The notes: generated from the sequence alone by a model not told the origin. 11,566 nucleotides of DNA from Planctomycetota bacterium (GCA_016872875.1 VGYW01000271.1:1-11566); one strand, 5' to 3'. Positions 1-7,278 are shown, numbered from the stretch's first letter. Numbers and translations are program-made.

Positions 1-64
1 GCCCCCTTCGGGGGCTTGGATGGGGGGGACGCGCGATCCCAGGGCTCCCTTCGGTCGCCCTGGG
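1..64. repeat. REP-like GC-rich hairpins at left edge
   Basis: No gene is supported in 1-414. Two hairpins are visible here. GCCCCC/GGGGGC pair around a TTC loop at 1-15. CCCAGGGC (38-45) pairs with GCCCTGGG (57-64) around an 11-nt loop. The second has the same arms as the hairpins in the 65-bp repeats downstream, so it probably belongs to the same dispersed REP-like family. Nothing shows a direct function; it could mark the end of a gene lying left of the window. Confidence 0.6.
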
Positions 65-120
65 CTACGGCTGGGTCGCCCGCGTCGGCGGGCTACAAGG
101 CCCCGAGATGTGGGCAAAGA

Positions 121-179
121 TCAGGGCGAAGCCCTGGGAGAGGCGGACGGCCAGATTCAGCCCTGTAGGGGCGTACTAG
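121..179 (-). repeat. Diverged inverted copy of the 65-bp repeat
   Basis: Read on the minus strand this stretch matches the 65-bp unit at 213-342. It carries the same GGGC-GAA-GCCC hairpin (CAGGGC 122-127 with GCCCTG 131-136), then GGGAG, a variable centre, and the conserved end CAGCCCTGTAGGGGCGTACTA (written here as its two halves, CAGCCCTGTA and GGGGCGTACTA). The match needs a couple of small gaps in the middle. Head-to-head copies of one hairpin unit are the usual arrangement of bacterial interspersed mosaic elements (BIMEs). Confidence 0.65.
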
Positions 180-212
180 CCGCCATAGGTACGATTCGGC
201 GCCCGGGACCAC

Positions 213-355
213 ATAGTACGCCCCTTCAGGGCTGAGCTACGCGTCACCCTCTTCCCAGGGCTTCGCCCTGGGCTGCTATAGTACGCCCCTTCAGGGCTGA
301 GCTACGCGTCACCCTCTTCCCAGGGCTTCGCCCTGGGCTGCTATAGTACGCCCCT
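213..355 (+). repeat. 65-bp tandem repeat, 2.2 copies
   Basis: Copies at 213-277 and 278-342 are identical over all 65 bases. A third begins at 343 and matches the first 13 bases, then changes to a different hairpin (GCCCC 350-354 with GGGGC 359-363). Each full unit holds CCCAGGGC-TTC-GCCCTGGG, an 8-bp stem (254-272 and 319-337), and a weaker GCCC/GGGC stem. Exact identity of adjacent copies indicates recent duplication or ongoing homogenisation. The array lies directly upstream of the large glycosidase gene, ending about 60 nt before its start. Confidence 0.85.
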
Positions 356-400
356 GTCGGGGCTTCGCAGTCGTTCACCAGAACTGGGGGCCATACACAT

Positions 401-408
401 GGAAGGAG
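401..408 (+). promoter_or_regulatory. Ribosome binding site deciding the GTG start at 415
   Basis: GGAAGGAG lies 6 nt upstream of GTG 415. The nearby ATG at 399 is in another frame and soon reaches a stop, so the strong purine-rich site and its spacing support GTG as the real start. I see no convincing sigma-70 promoter between the repeat array and this site. Confidence 0.75.
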
Positions 409-414
409 ATCGTA

Positions 415-3400
415 GTGGGCAGCATTAGCGCATCAGGTGGCAAGAGGCCCATCGCGGCTGTCGGCCTGCTTCTCCTGGCGTGCTCGGCCCTCGCGGCGCC
501 ACCAGCGCCCGTGCCGTTTCTCACGCTGCCCGAGAAGGAGGGCTGCCTCGACCTCTATCTGTGGAAACAGGTGGAGCTGCCCGCGGGCAAGGTCGTGCGG
601 GCCTGGACCGCCGCGAGTGCGACCCACGAGTTCGTCCTCTACGTGAATGGCCGCGAGGCCTGCCGCAGCCGCTACGGGCGCGTGGCCAGCGCCTTCCGCC
701 TGGCCGAGGAGATCGAGGACCTCGCTCCCTTCTTCAAGCCGGGCACGAACACGCTCGCGGCGAAGGCCCACCGCTGGAGCCCGGGCGCCGCGCAATTCTA
801 TCTCAAGGCCGAGGTGCAGGTCGAGACGCCCGATGGCATCGTGCCTGTGGCTATCGAAAGCGACGCCTCCTGGCTCGCCTCCTACGATGCCCCCGCGAAG
901 TGGAACACGGCTGGCTTCAAGCCCGTCGGCTGGCAGGCGCCGAAGACGCAGTCCGCCCACCGCCCCGGCCCGCGCATCCGCCGGGATATGGAGGCCGTGA
1001 TTCGCCCGCCCGTGCCCCCGCCGCTGCCGAAGGCCGCCATCGACGCCTTCCCGCAGATCGCCGAGCAGAGCGACTGGGCGCAACAGGTCGTCACCCGCGA
1101 CCCCAAGGCCGACGCCGAGCGCCTGATGAGGCTCTTCCAGACCAGGTTCATCGCCGACCGCTACGCCGAGGCCATCGAGCGCGGCAATACCCACATGGGC
1201 GACAGCTTCTCCATCAACGGCTATCCCGTGGGCAACGGCTGGGTCTTCACTGCCCTCGGCCCCTGGCCCTTCGTCAACACCACGGGCATCGTCGGACCCG
1301 AATACCAGTACCCCGTCCAATGGAACCCCGGCACCACGTTCTGCGGCGACCAGGTGAGCGTGACGGCAGAGGGCAAGCCGCTGCCGCTCAACGACCAGTG
1401 GATGTGGAAGATACGCAAGACCGACGTCGTGGTTGCCGCCGCGTCCGACCCGGGGCGGAAGGCCGTCTTCTATGCCCTCACCCTCGCCCCGCCCGGCCTG
1501 AAGGCCCTCATCCGCATCTACGCCGTCGCAAACACCTCCGACGCCCCGCTCAAGACCGTCGTCATCACGAACACGAACCATCGCACCAAGGTCGCCGGCA
1601 AGACCCTCACCGAGACCGTCAAGCATGGAGCCATGACCGACGCGGCCGGCGACGCGAACACCCGCACGATCCAGACGGGCGTGCTCGACGACCTCCCCGT
1701 TGAAGCCGTCCGCGACGAGAAGGCCAACAACGGCTCCCTCAAGATCGCCCTCGGCGACATCGCGCCCGGCGAGGCCAGGCGCTGCCTCCTCTACCACGTC
1801 ACGTGTCTCGAAACGGTCAACGACAAGCCCGTCGCCTCCGACGCCGAGGCGACCCTCGCCAAGGTCAAAGAGCGCGGCTACGGCCTCCTCGACGACACGG
1901 TGAAGCACTGGCGCGACTACAACGCGGCTACGACCACCCTCGAAGCCCCCGGCCCGTGGGGCACCCGCGTGGCCGACTTCATTGACGACGTGAAGATGTC
2001 GGTCCAGGTGCAGCAGTTCGAGCGCACGGGCGCCGTCGGGCCAATGTGGTTCTTCTCCGACCAGTGGATACGCGACGCCTGCGGCCCGGTCAAGAGCTTC
2101 CTGCGCACCGGCCGCTTCGACAACGCGAAACGCGTGCTCGACTACCATTACCTCGCCTCCGTCGCCTGCCGGAAAATCCTCAACTGGCTGCCGATGGACG
2201 TTGACATCGCCAAGCCCTGGCCGCCCGTGGACGACTGGTCGCAGATCACCATGTCCTACGCCGACCGCCACGCCAACTGCGAGGTCCCGAGCTGGATCAT
2301 CCTCAAGCACCACTGGTACTTCCGCTTCACGGGCGACACCAGGACCATCGCCGACCACTGGGGCTACCTCAAGCGCTGCTTCTACGGCCAGTTCGACAAC
2401 CCCGCCGACAAGCTCTCCCGCCCCGACTTCCGCATCCCCTTCCACGGCGACGAAACCTACATCTACTCCGGCGGCGAGGCCCTCTGGGGCAACCGCTACG
2501 ACCTCCAGCAGAACAGCTACCCCGGCGGCAACATCACCTCCGCCGACTCCTCCTTCGAGCTGGCCGCCGCGGGCGACGCTCTGGTCGAGATGGCCAAAGC
2601 CATCGGCAAGAACGACGAGGCCGCCCAGATCGCCGAAGTCGCCGCGAAGATCCGCGAGGCCACGGAGAAGTACTACTGGATGCCCGACCTCGGCATGTAC
2701 GCCCAGGGCGAGAGCGTCCTCTTCCCCGGCCAGCTCAACCGCTATCCGATGGCCAACATCCAGGCCAACGTCCTCTGGAGCGGCTACGCCAAGCCTTCTG
2801 ACCCCAAGGCCGTCTCCAACGCCCTCCGCATGACCGAGTACCTGGCCGAGGATTCGGGCGTCTTCAACCCCATCACCGGCTATGACGTCACCGTCGGCAT
2901 GCTCCAAGGCCAGTGCCTTCACACCCTCGCCGCCATCAACCACTCCTGGGCCGAGAAAGCCTTCCACGCCCTCCTCATGATCGCCGGCGACACCACGGAG
3001 TTCAGCGAGTGGATGGCCCCCGGCCCCGACTTCCGCACCATGTACCGCGCCAATCGCATCCGCCCCTGGGAGGCGGGCATCAACCTCGACGCCGCGCTCT
3101 ACTACCTCACCGGCTTCGAGCCCGACGCGCCCAACAAGCGCCTCACCCTCACCCCGCGCCTCCCCAGCGGCATCTACTCGCCCATCAAGTGGGACGAGAT
3201 GACCATCCGCAATCTGCCGATGGGGCAAGGAACCTTCGACCTCACTGTGGACGAGGAGGGCTACGACACCCGCACGCGAACCTACAGACTCGCCAGCCAC
3301 AACAAGGACGACGTCGCCTACACCCTCAACATCCTCATCCCGTTCGCCAGAATAGATCGTGTGATGCTAGGGGGGGGCGGTGGGACGTTTCAGTCTCGCG

Positions 3401-4854
3401 GCCCCGAGGGTGCGGCTCACGTGGCAGACCGCGTCCCCTTCCGCTCGACCAAAGTGTTCTCACAGACTCTCGCGATGGTCACCGGAACCCTCGCCGCGGG
3501 CAGGTGCCTGAAGATATCAGTCTGCTATCGCCCTTTGCCGGTGAAGCCCGTCGAGGTAGCTCTCAAGCCCTTCGACCCGCCGAAGCCGAGCTTCGAGAAG
3601 AGCGACATTGTGGTCTTCTCTGCCCTCCGCCCGCAGAAGGAGAAGAAGCTGCTCCGCGACCTGTTGGCCGAGAAGCTCAAGGTCCTTTGCCTCGACGCCA
3701 CGCTGCCGACCGACCCCGCGACGTTCGAGGCCGCGCTCCTCACCCGCTTCGGCCGCCGAACCGACATGCTCATCCTCGACGATGGCTCGATGGCCGGGCC
3801 GCGAAAGGACACCTTCTGGCAGGACCCCGACTTCGACACCATCATCGGCAAGTTCCTCTCCCGCGGCGGAGTTGTCCTCGAGGCCAGCAGCCGCAACGCC
3901 TCGTCCAAGTGGCTTGCGAAGACCCTCGCCCCGGCGACGTTCAGCGTGGACTACGCCCGCGGGGCCGACATCCTGGCGATGGACGCCCCCGACGAGAAGC
4001 TGGACAAGCAGTTCTACTGGCTCGACGAGAAGCAGGCCGAGGCCTGCGGAAAGTGGTCCGGCTACTGGGCCGGCACCTACACCATGCGCTACCTCACCCT
4101 CGCCCCAGGGGCCAAAGAGCCGTCCAGCGTGCCCGAACTCGACGAGGCCGGGCCGAAGAAGCTCCCCCTCGTCGCCACAGGCGCGCTCATCACCGACCGC
4201 CCGCTCATCTGGGGCACCCAGGAGCAGCCCCACGGCTGCATGCAGTACACCATGAACGCCACACCCGGCAAAGACCACCTCATCCGCATCCGCACCTGGC
4301 CCATGCCCAAGAAGGGCTTCACCCTCCAGGTCACGGAGGACGACGGCAAGACCTGGAAGCCCATCCAGACCCTCTGGGTGCCGCAGCCCATTGACCCCAA
4401 GCAGAACGGCTGGATTGACGTGTTTCTGACGCTGCCCGGCAAGCATGTGACAAAGAGCCCGACGGTCTTCCGCATCGGCCAGCCCGAGGGCTCGGGCGGC
4501 GGGATTGGCTACGCCGGCTACCACTCCACTGGCGCCGCCCGCATCTGGATACGCGACACTCTTGAGAAGCCCCCCTCGATGGCCGAAATGAACACCGCGA
4601 GCACCGTCGCGGCGAAGCTTGCCCTGCCCGACAAAGGCATTGTCAGCTACAGCAGCGGTCGGATCGCCGCCGATGGCTTCACCGCCCCCTATCGCATCCT
4701 CGGCGACAGCCGCAAAGCCGCCCTCATCCTGAAACCCGTGGGCCGCGGCCTCTACGTCAAGACCGAGCTAACCGCCCTCTTCCCCGTGGAGAAAATGGCC
4801 GCCTTTGTCGCCAAGCTGCTCGACCCCGCGGCCCGCAGAGTTGCGCTGCGGTGA
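415..4854 (+). CDS. Large secreted six-hairpin glycosidase with C-terminal GATase-like extension
   Basis: A 1479-aa exported protein, probably hydrolysing glycosidic bonds outside the cytoplasm. Residues 1-28 form a signal peptide; LLAC (20-23) would fit a lipobox, but ALAA at 25-28 also suits ordinary cleavage. Residues about 35-180 look like the galactose-binding-fold domain at the front of GH78 alpha-L-rhamnosidases (FVLYVNGRE followed by LKxGTNTLAAKA-type strands). A beta-rich linker domain spans about 200-480. An (alpha/alpha)6 barrel spans about 510-910, with WFFSDQWIRD (545-554), FHGDET (676-681), FSEWM (863-867) and RPWEAG (883-888), as in rhamnosidase and debranching-type six-hairpin enzymes. 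Asp554, Glu865 and Glu886 are candidate catalytic acids. Residues about 1060-1190 resemble a class I amidotransferase/ThuA-like Rossmann domain (ILDDGS, RGGVVLEAS); a beta-rich tail follows. Substrate and exact GH family are not certain. The long antisense open frame is a codon-bias shadow. Confidence 0.85.
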   Translation: MGSISASGGKRPIAAVGLLLLACSALAAPPAPVPFLTLPEKEGCLDLYLWKQVELPAGKVVRAWTAASATHEFVLYVNGREACRSRYGRVASAFRLAEEIEDLAPFFKPGTNTLAAKAHRWSPGAAQFYLKAEVQVETPDGIVPVAIESDASWLASYDAPAKWNTAGFKPVGWQAPKTQSAHRPGPRIRRDMEAVIRPPVPPPLPKAAIDAFPQIAEQSDWAQQVVTRDPKADAERLMRLFQTRFIADRYAEAIERGNTHMGDSFSINGYPVGNGWVFTALGPWPFVNTTGIVGPEYQYPVQWNPGTTFCGDQVSVTAEGKPLPLNDQWMWKIRKTDVVVAAASDPGRKAVFYALTLAPPGLKALIRIYAVANTSDAPLKTVVITNTNHRTKVAGKTLTETVKHGAMTDAAGDANTRTIQTGVLDDLPVEAVRDEKANNGSLKIALGDIAPGEARRCLLYHVTCLETVNDKPVASDAEATLAKVKERGYGLLDDTVKHWRDYNAATTTLEAPGPWGTRVADFIDDVKMSVQVQQFERTGAVGPMWFFSDQWIRDACGPVKSFLRTGRFDNAKRVLDYHYLASVACRKILNWLPMDVDIAKPWPPVDDWSQITMSYADRHANCEVPSWIILKHHWYFRFTGDTRTIADHWGYLKRCFYGQFDNPADKLSRPDFRIPFHGDETYIYSGGEALWGNRYDLQQNSYPGGNITSADSSFELAAAGDALVEMAKAIGKNDEAAQIAEVAAKIREATEKYYWMPDLGMYAQGESVLFPGQLNRYPMANIQANVLWSGYAKPSDPKAVSNALRMTEYLAEDSGVFNPITGYDVTVGMLQGQCLHTLAAINHSWAEKAFHALLMIAGDTTEFSEWMAPGPDFRTMYRANRIRPWEAGINLDAALYYLTGFEPDAPNKRLTLTPRLPSGIYSPIKWDEMTIRNLPMGQGTFDLTVDEEGYDTRTRTYRLASHNKDDVAYTLNILIPFARIDRVMLGGGGGTFQSRGPEGAAHVADRVPFRSTKVFSQTLAMVTGTLAAGRCLKISVCYRPLPVKPVEVALKPFDPPKPSFEKSDIVVFSALRPQKEKKLLRDLLAEKLKVLCLDATLPTDPATFEAALLTRFGRRTDMLILDDGSMAGPRKDTFWQDPDFDTIIGKFLSRGGVVLEASSRNASSKWLAKTLAPATFSVDYARGADILAMDAPDEKLDKQFYWLDEKQAEACGKWSGYWAGTYTMRYLTLAPGAKEPSSVPELDEAGPKKLPLVATGALITDRPLIWGTQEQPHGCMQYTMNATPGKDHLIRIRTWPMPKKGFTLQVTEDDGKTWKPIQTLWVPQPIDPKQNGWIDVFLTLPGKHVTKSPTVFRIGQPEGSGGGIGYAGYHSTGAARIWIRDTLEKPPSMAEMNTASTVAAKLALPDKGIVSYSSGRIAADGFTAPYRILGDSRKAALILKPVGRGLYVKTELTALFPVEKMAAFVAKLLDPAARRVALR

Positions 4855-4860
4855 GGCGCC

Positions 4861-4968
4861 AGAAGGGACCAAAGGGACCCAAGGGACCTAAGGGACGAAG
4901 AACAATCCGCCCTCATCCGTGGGGGCGGCATTGTCCCTTAGGTCCCTTGGGTCCCTTTGGTCCCTTCT
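4861..4968. repeat. Perfect 36-bp inverted repeat made of 9-bp units
   Basis: The left arm (4861-4896) and right arm (4933-4968) are exact reverse complements over 36 bases. The left arm is itself a tandem array of AAGGGACCN with period 9 (4863, 4872, 4881, 4890). Between the arms a shorter stem is possible (CCGCCC 4907-4912 with GGGCGG 4923-4928). The element starts 6 nt after the glycosidase stop codon, so its transcript could fold into a very long hairpin and act as a bidirectional terminator or RNA-stabilising end. There is no T tract, so a standard intrinsic terminator is not shown. A small mobile or slippage-born repeat is an alternative. Confidence 0.9.
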
Positions 4969-5412
4969 TCGCTCCGCAGGTTCCCGCGCGCAAGCCCTCA
5001 TTGCACCACCAGCACCTAATCCTCCTGGCTCGGGGGCGAGAGGGTTCGGGCGCCCTGGGGCACCGGGCCGGCCTCCTTGCGCTCGCCCGTGCAGTCCCGT
5101 GTCCGCCGCATCCGAACGCTCTGACCGCCACGTCCACTTCCCCACTTCGTCAGGCGAAAACCTCGCCCGCCGCACCCGCCCGCCATCCCAAAACGCCTCG
5201 TCCGCCTGCTCCCTGCCCATGGGCGAGATGAACCTGACCCTCACCACCACATCCCAAAATGGGTTGTCGTGACTACTCTTGCTCCCCAACTGGGCTTCAT
5301 AGATTGCCCACTGGACGATGGCGCTCACGCGATTGCCTCTCTCCTGCCCGATTGCACCCTGGATCCAGCACGATAGAGCGAGGGCCATCGCGAACGCCAT
5401 GACCGCCGGCAT
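4888..5412 (-). pseudogene. Truncated DUF5060-type glycosidase gene, 5' fragment
   Basis: The minus strand from ATG 5412 encodes a signal peptide (MPAVMAFAMALALSCWIQG) followed by a recognisable DUF5060 domain at residues about 29-109. Its signatures are VQWAIYEAQL, HDNPFWDV, FWDGG, RARFSPDEVGKWTW and GLHG. DUF5060 is the N-terminal beta-sandwich of secreted glycosidase-like proteins, often before a DUF4038/apiosidase-like (GH140-type) barrel. Here similarity fades near 5086; what remains open to 4888 is Pro/Gly/Arg-rich and then reads through the 36-bp inverted repeat. The catalytic barrel is missing, so I call it a deletion remnant. A short intact protein of about 174 aa is possible but unlikely. 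It lies 23 nt downstream of the first toxin gene on the same strand, with only a weak ribosome site. Confidence 0.7.
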
Positions 5413-5435
5413 CTTGGGTCCCCGGTGTGCCGAAC

Positions 5436-5891
5436 TCAGCCTTCCACGCGTGGCGGGTGAGGTGCGGGGTGAGTGATCAAGCGGCCCTCCGACCACTCCA
5501 TCACTGTGAGCCCCGGCACCCTGCCGAACTCCCTGATGTTCGCTGTCACCAGTGCGAGATCGTAGGTGACGCCGGAGGCCGCGAGCCATGCGTCGTGAGG
5601 GCCGATCATCCTCCCCCGAGCCTCTAAGTCCGCCCACAGCCTGCTATGGGTCCGGGCTATTGCGAGATCGACGGGGAGGATGGCGATGCTCTGGAGAACG
5701 TCGTCGATGAATGCGGCCCGGCGGGCCTTGACACGCTCATCCGTGGCACGGTGCAGGCCGTGCAGCAACTCGCTCGCGTTCACCACCGACACAAAGCACT
5801 CGGCGATGCCGAGATCCCTGGCCAAGCGCCGGATGTCGAGCCGGCGTCGCTCGTACTCGATGAAGATGGTCGTGTCAATCAGGGCTCCCAA
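5436..5891 (-). CDS. vapC: PIN-domain toxin, VapC family (module 1)
   Basis: A 151-aa PIN-domain protein, expected to be a Mg2+-dependent RNase held inactive by its antitoxin. Visible PIN features are LIDTTIFIEYER (Asp6), NASELLHG (Glu41), IGPHDAWLAA (Asp100) and the closing TANIREFGRVPGL (Asn118 region). Start is TTG 5891, chosen because LIDT must stand near the N terminus and because the gene overlaps the antitoxin end by 13 nt, a layout shared exactly by module 2. Residues 1-133 align without gaps to the second toxin at roughly half identity by eye; the last 18 residues (SEGRLITHPAPHPPRVEG) are an extension that the other lacks. Which RNA it cuts cannot be told. Confidence 0.92.
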   Translation of the reverse strand: MGALIDTTIFIEYERRRLDIRRLARDLGIAECFVSVVNASELLHGLHRATDERVKARRAAFIDDVLQSIAILPVDLAIARTHSRLWADLEARGRMIGPHDAWLAASGVTYDLALVTANIREFGRVPGLTVMEWSEGRLITHPAPHPPRVEG

Positions 5892-6157
5892 GGGTCTCTC
5901 ACCTTGAGGCGGTTAAGGTCTTTGCGGGCCTCCTCGATGTCCTTGCCAAATGCCTCAGCCTCTTCTTCCGTAAGATGATGGAATGACTCGAAGATGCGTG
6001 GCAAGTCAGCCGCCTTGGTCCCCCGGAGCCGCGGCCGGACTTCCGCGACAACTCTCCTGCCGCGTTTCAGGTAAATGTGCTCTCCGCGTTCCGTCACCTC
6101 GCGGATATGGTCCGCAAAATTGCGGCCCATCTCCTCAAGCGTCAGTGTCTTGCTCAT
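5879..6157 (-). CDS. vapB: Phd/YefM-like antitoxin (module 1)
   Basis: A 92-aa antitoxin that should bind and neutralise the adjacent PIN toxin and autoregulate the operon. The N-terminal part (MSKTLTLEEMGRNFADHIRE) is a Phd/YefM-type DNA-binding fold. YLKRGRRVVAEVRP is the typical beta hairpin. The C-terminal half (LTEEEAEAFGKDIEEARKDL) is an acidic helix suited to toxin wrapping, ending in VRDPWEP. Start is ATG 6157, with GGAG 7 nt upstream. A longer frame starting with GTG at 6193 is rejected because that codon adjoins the -10 box, so it would lie upstream of the likely transcript start. Its 3' end overlaps the toxin start by 13 nt, implying translational coupling. Confidence 0.92.
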   Translation of the reverse strand: MSKTLTLEEMGRNFADHIREVTERGEHIYLKRGRRVVAEVRPRLRGTKAADLPRIFESFHHLTEEEAEAFGKDIEEARKDLNRLKVRDPWEP

Positions 6158-6184
6158 CTCGCCTCTCCATCCCAACCCACTCGC

Positions 6185-6212
6185 ATTATACACCGGCCCA
6201 TGGACTTGTCAA
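6185..6212 (-). promoter_or_regulatory. Consensus sigma-70 promoter of TA module 1
   Basis: On the minus strand, TTGACA (6207-6212) and TATAAT (6185-6190) are both perfect consensus hexamers, separated by 16 bp. Predicted transcription begins about 20 nt before the antitoxin ATG. The -35 box lies 11 nt past the stop of the broken third antitoxin. The same pair of boxes and spacing occurs before module 2. Antitoxin-toxin autorepression at this site is expected from the family, but no operator is proven here. Confidence 0.88.
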
Positions 6213-6223
6213 ACTGCCGCCGC

Positions 6224-6509
6224 TCACTCTCTCTCCTCCCAGGGGTCACGCACGGGGAGGCTGTTCATCCACTTGCGGCCCTCCTCGACATCGCGCGCAA
6301 ACGCTTCTGCGTGCTCATCAGAAAGGTGGGGAAGCGAGGCAAAGAACGCCGGCAGGTCCCTCAGCTTGATGGTCTTCTTGACGGGGCGGACCCCTGCTAC
6401 CACGCTGCCGCGCCGCTTGAGATATAGTACCTCCTTCCTGTCCCAGCGCCCGGTTGAGATAGTGAGAAAGGCGGCGACGGAATTCCGTGACGGTGATGGC
6501 GTGCCTCAT
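6224..6509 (-). pseudogene. Third antitoxin gene, broken by a one-base frameshift
   Basis: From ATG 6509 (GGGGAG 5 nt upstream) the frame reads MRHAITVTEFRRRLSHYLNR, a Phd/YefM-type N terminus. It leaves the family after about residue 25 and stops at 6318. Reading the next frame from about 6433 gives VLYLKRRGSVVAGVRP, LRDLPAFFASLPHLSDEHAE and VRDPWEERE, ending at TGA 6224-6226, an excellent match to the two intact antitoxins. Removing one C of the CC at 6433-6434 (+ strand) rejoins the halves into 94 aa collinear with them, with exactly 31 residues up to YLK. No PIN toxin follows; the promoter of module 1 comes next. So it is an orphan, degraded antitoxin, or an intact one hidden by a sequencing error. 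Confidence 0.88.
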
Positions 6510-6580
6510 GTTTGCTCCCCAATCGTGCCGAGCACGTTCTCCTTGCTGTCGCGGTCCTGCGTAGAAACGGGGCGCCGATG

Positions 6581-6985
6581 CTACGGCCAGATCTTGTACG
6601 AAAGGCCCGGCACCCTGGCAAATTCCCTGATGTTGGTAGTGATCAGGGTATGTCCCAGGGCGAGGCACGTGGCCGCTAGCCAGAGGTCGTGGTTCCCGAT
6701 GGGCTTGCCCTTCTCCTCAAGCTCGGCTCCTGCCTTCGCATGCTGACGGGCAATCGCCAAGTCCACGTTGACAAGGGTAAGCTCACGGAGGACGCTCTCG
6801 ACGAACTCCTCCCGCCGCGCGCGGATGTCCGGATTCTTCGCCCGGTGGATGCCGTGGAAAAGCTCACTGGCCGTGATCACTGAAAGGAGACAGTCCTCGC
6901 CGACAAAGCTCCTGACAAGCGACCTCACATCGAGGCGCAGGCGTTCGTGGGCGATCAGGATGCCGGTATCAATCAGGTTGCCCAA
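6581..6985 (-). CDS. vapC: PIN-domain toxin, VapC family (module 2)
   Basis: A 134-aa PIN-domain protein, predicted RNase toxin. Key positions match module 1: Asp6 in LIDTGILIAHER, Glu41 in TASELFHG, Asp100 in IGNHDLWLAA, and TTNIREFARVPGL near the C terminus (Asn118). Start is TTG 6985, again overlapping the antitoxin end by 13 nt; a purine run (GAGAAGG) lies about 10 nt upstream. It ends KIWP at TAG 6581-6583 and lacks the C-terminal tail of the other toxin. The pair are clearly paralogues, but divergent enough that cross-neutralisation is not assured. The broken antitoxin begins 71 nt downstream on the same strand and could be co-transcribed. Confidence 0.92.
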   Translation of the reverse strand: MGNLIDTGILIAHERLRLDVRSLVRSFVGEDCLLSVITASELFHGIHRAKNPDIRARREEFVESVLRELTLVNVDLAIARQHAKAGAELEEKGKPIGNHDLWLAATCLALGHTLITTNIREFARVPGLSYKIWP

Positions 6986-7251
6986 GGGTCTCGCGCCTTC
7001 TCTCGGTTGAGGCTCTCGCGTGCAAGCTCGATGTCCCGCTCAAACTCCTCCGCCTCCTCAGGCGTGAGCCGGGGAAGAGAGGCTAGGATGTCGGGTAGTT
7101 CCTCCATCTTCCTTGGGCGGGACACCGGCCGCAACTCGGCGACCACTTGTGAACCACGCTTGAGGAACACGTGTTCTCCGCGGTCCGCCACCTCGGTGAT
7201 GTAAGCGGGCAGATCGTGGGCAAGCTCTTCCACGGTCACAGTCTTGCTCAT
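6973..7251 (-). CDS. vapB: Phd/YefM-like antitoxin (module 2)
   Basis: A 92-aa antitoxin, the same length as and gap-free against the module 1 antitoxin. It begins MSKTVTVEELAHDLPAYITE, has HVFLKRGSQVVAELRP in the fold's central hairpin, an acidic helix LTPEEAEEFERDIELARESL, and ends ARDPWAT. Start is ATG 7251, with GGAG 7 nt upstream. The longer frame from GTG 7287 is rejected because that codon adjoins the -10 box. Its role is neutralising the following toxin and repressing its own promoter (family knowledge). The differing C-terminal half would set partner specificity. Confidence 0.92.
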   Translation of the reverse strand: MSKTVTVEELAHDLPAYITEVADRGEHVFLKRGSQVVAELRPVSRPRKMEELPDILASLPRLTPEEAEEFERDIELARESLNREKARDPWAT

Positions 7252-7278
7252 ATCGCATCTCCACGCTGGCCCACCCGC

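Noticed and set aside
213..355. The left-end repeats as a CRISPR array
   Set aside because: The units are directly adjacent with no unique spacers, and each holds its own palindromes.
433..3300. A 955-codon open frame antisense to the large glycosidase
   Set aside because: It is rich in Gly, Val, Ala, Glu and Asp with no domain or signal, exactly what the complement of a GC-biased gene gives; the sense frame has clear glycosidase motifs.
3370..3377. Run of eight G in the glycosidase gene as a possible frameshift
   Set aside because: The frame stays coherent on both sides and encodes a tolerable glycine loop, so no shift is needed.
4851..5231. A collagen-like GPKGPKGPKG protein on the + strand
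   Set aside because: The repeat is only the reading of the nonamer inverted repeat; what follows is antisense to the DUF5060 fragment and has no ribosome site.
6158..6193. A 12-residue longer start for the module 1 antitoxin (and likewise 7252-7287 for module 2)
   Set aside because: The GTG adjoins the -10 box on its upstream side, so it would lie before the transcript start; the internal ATG has a well-placed ribosome site in both modules.
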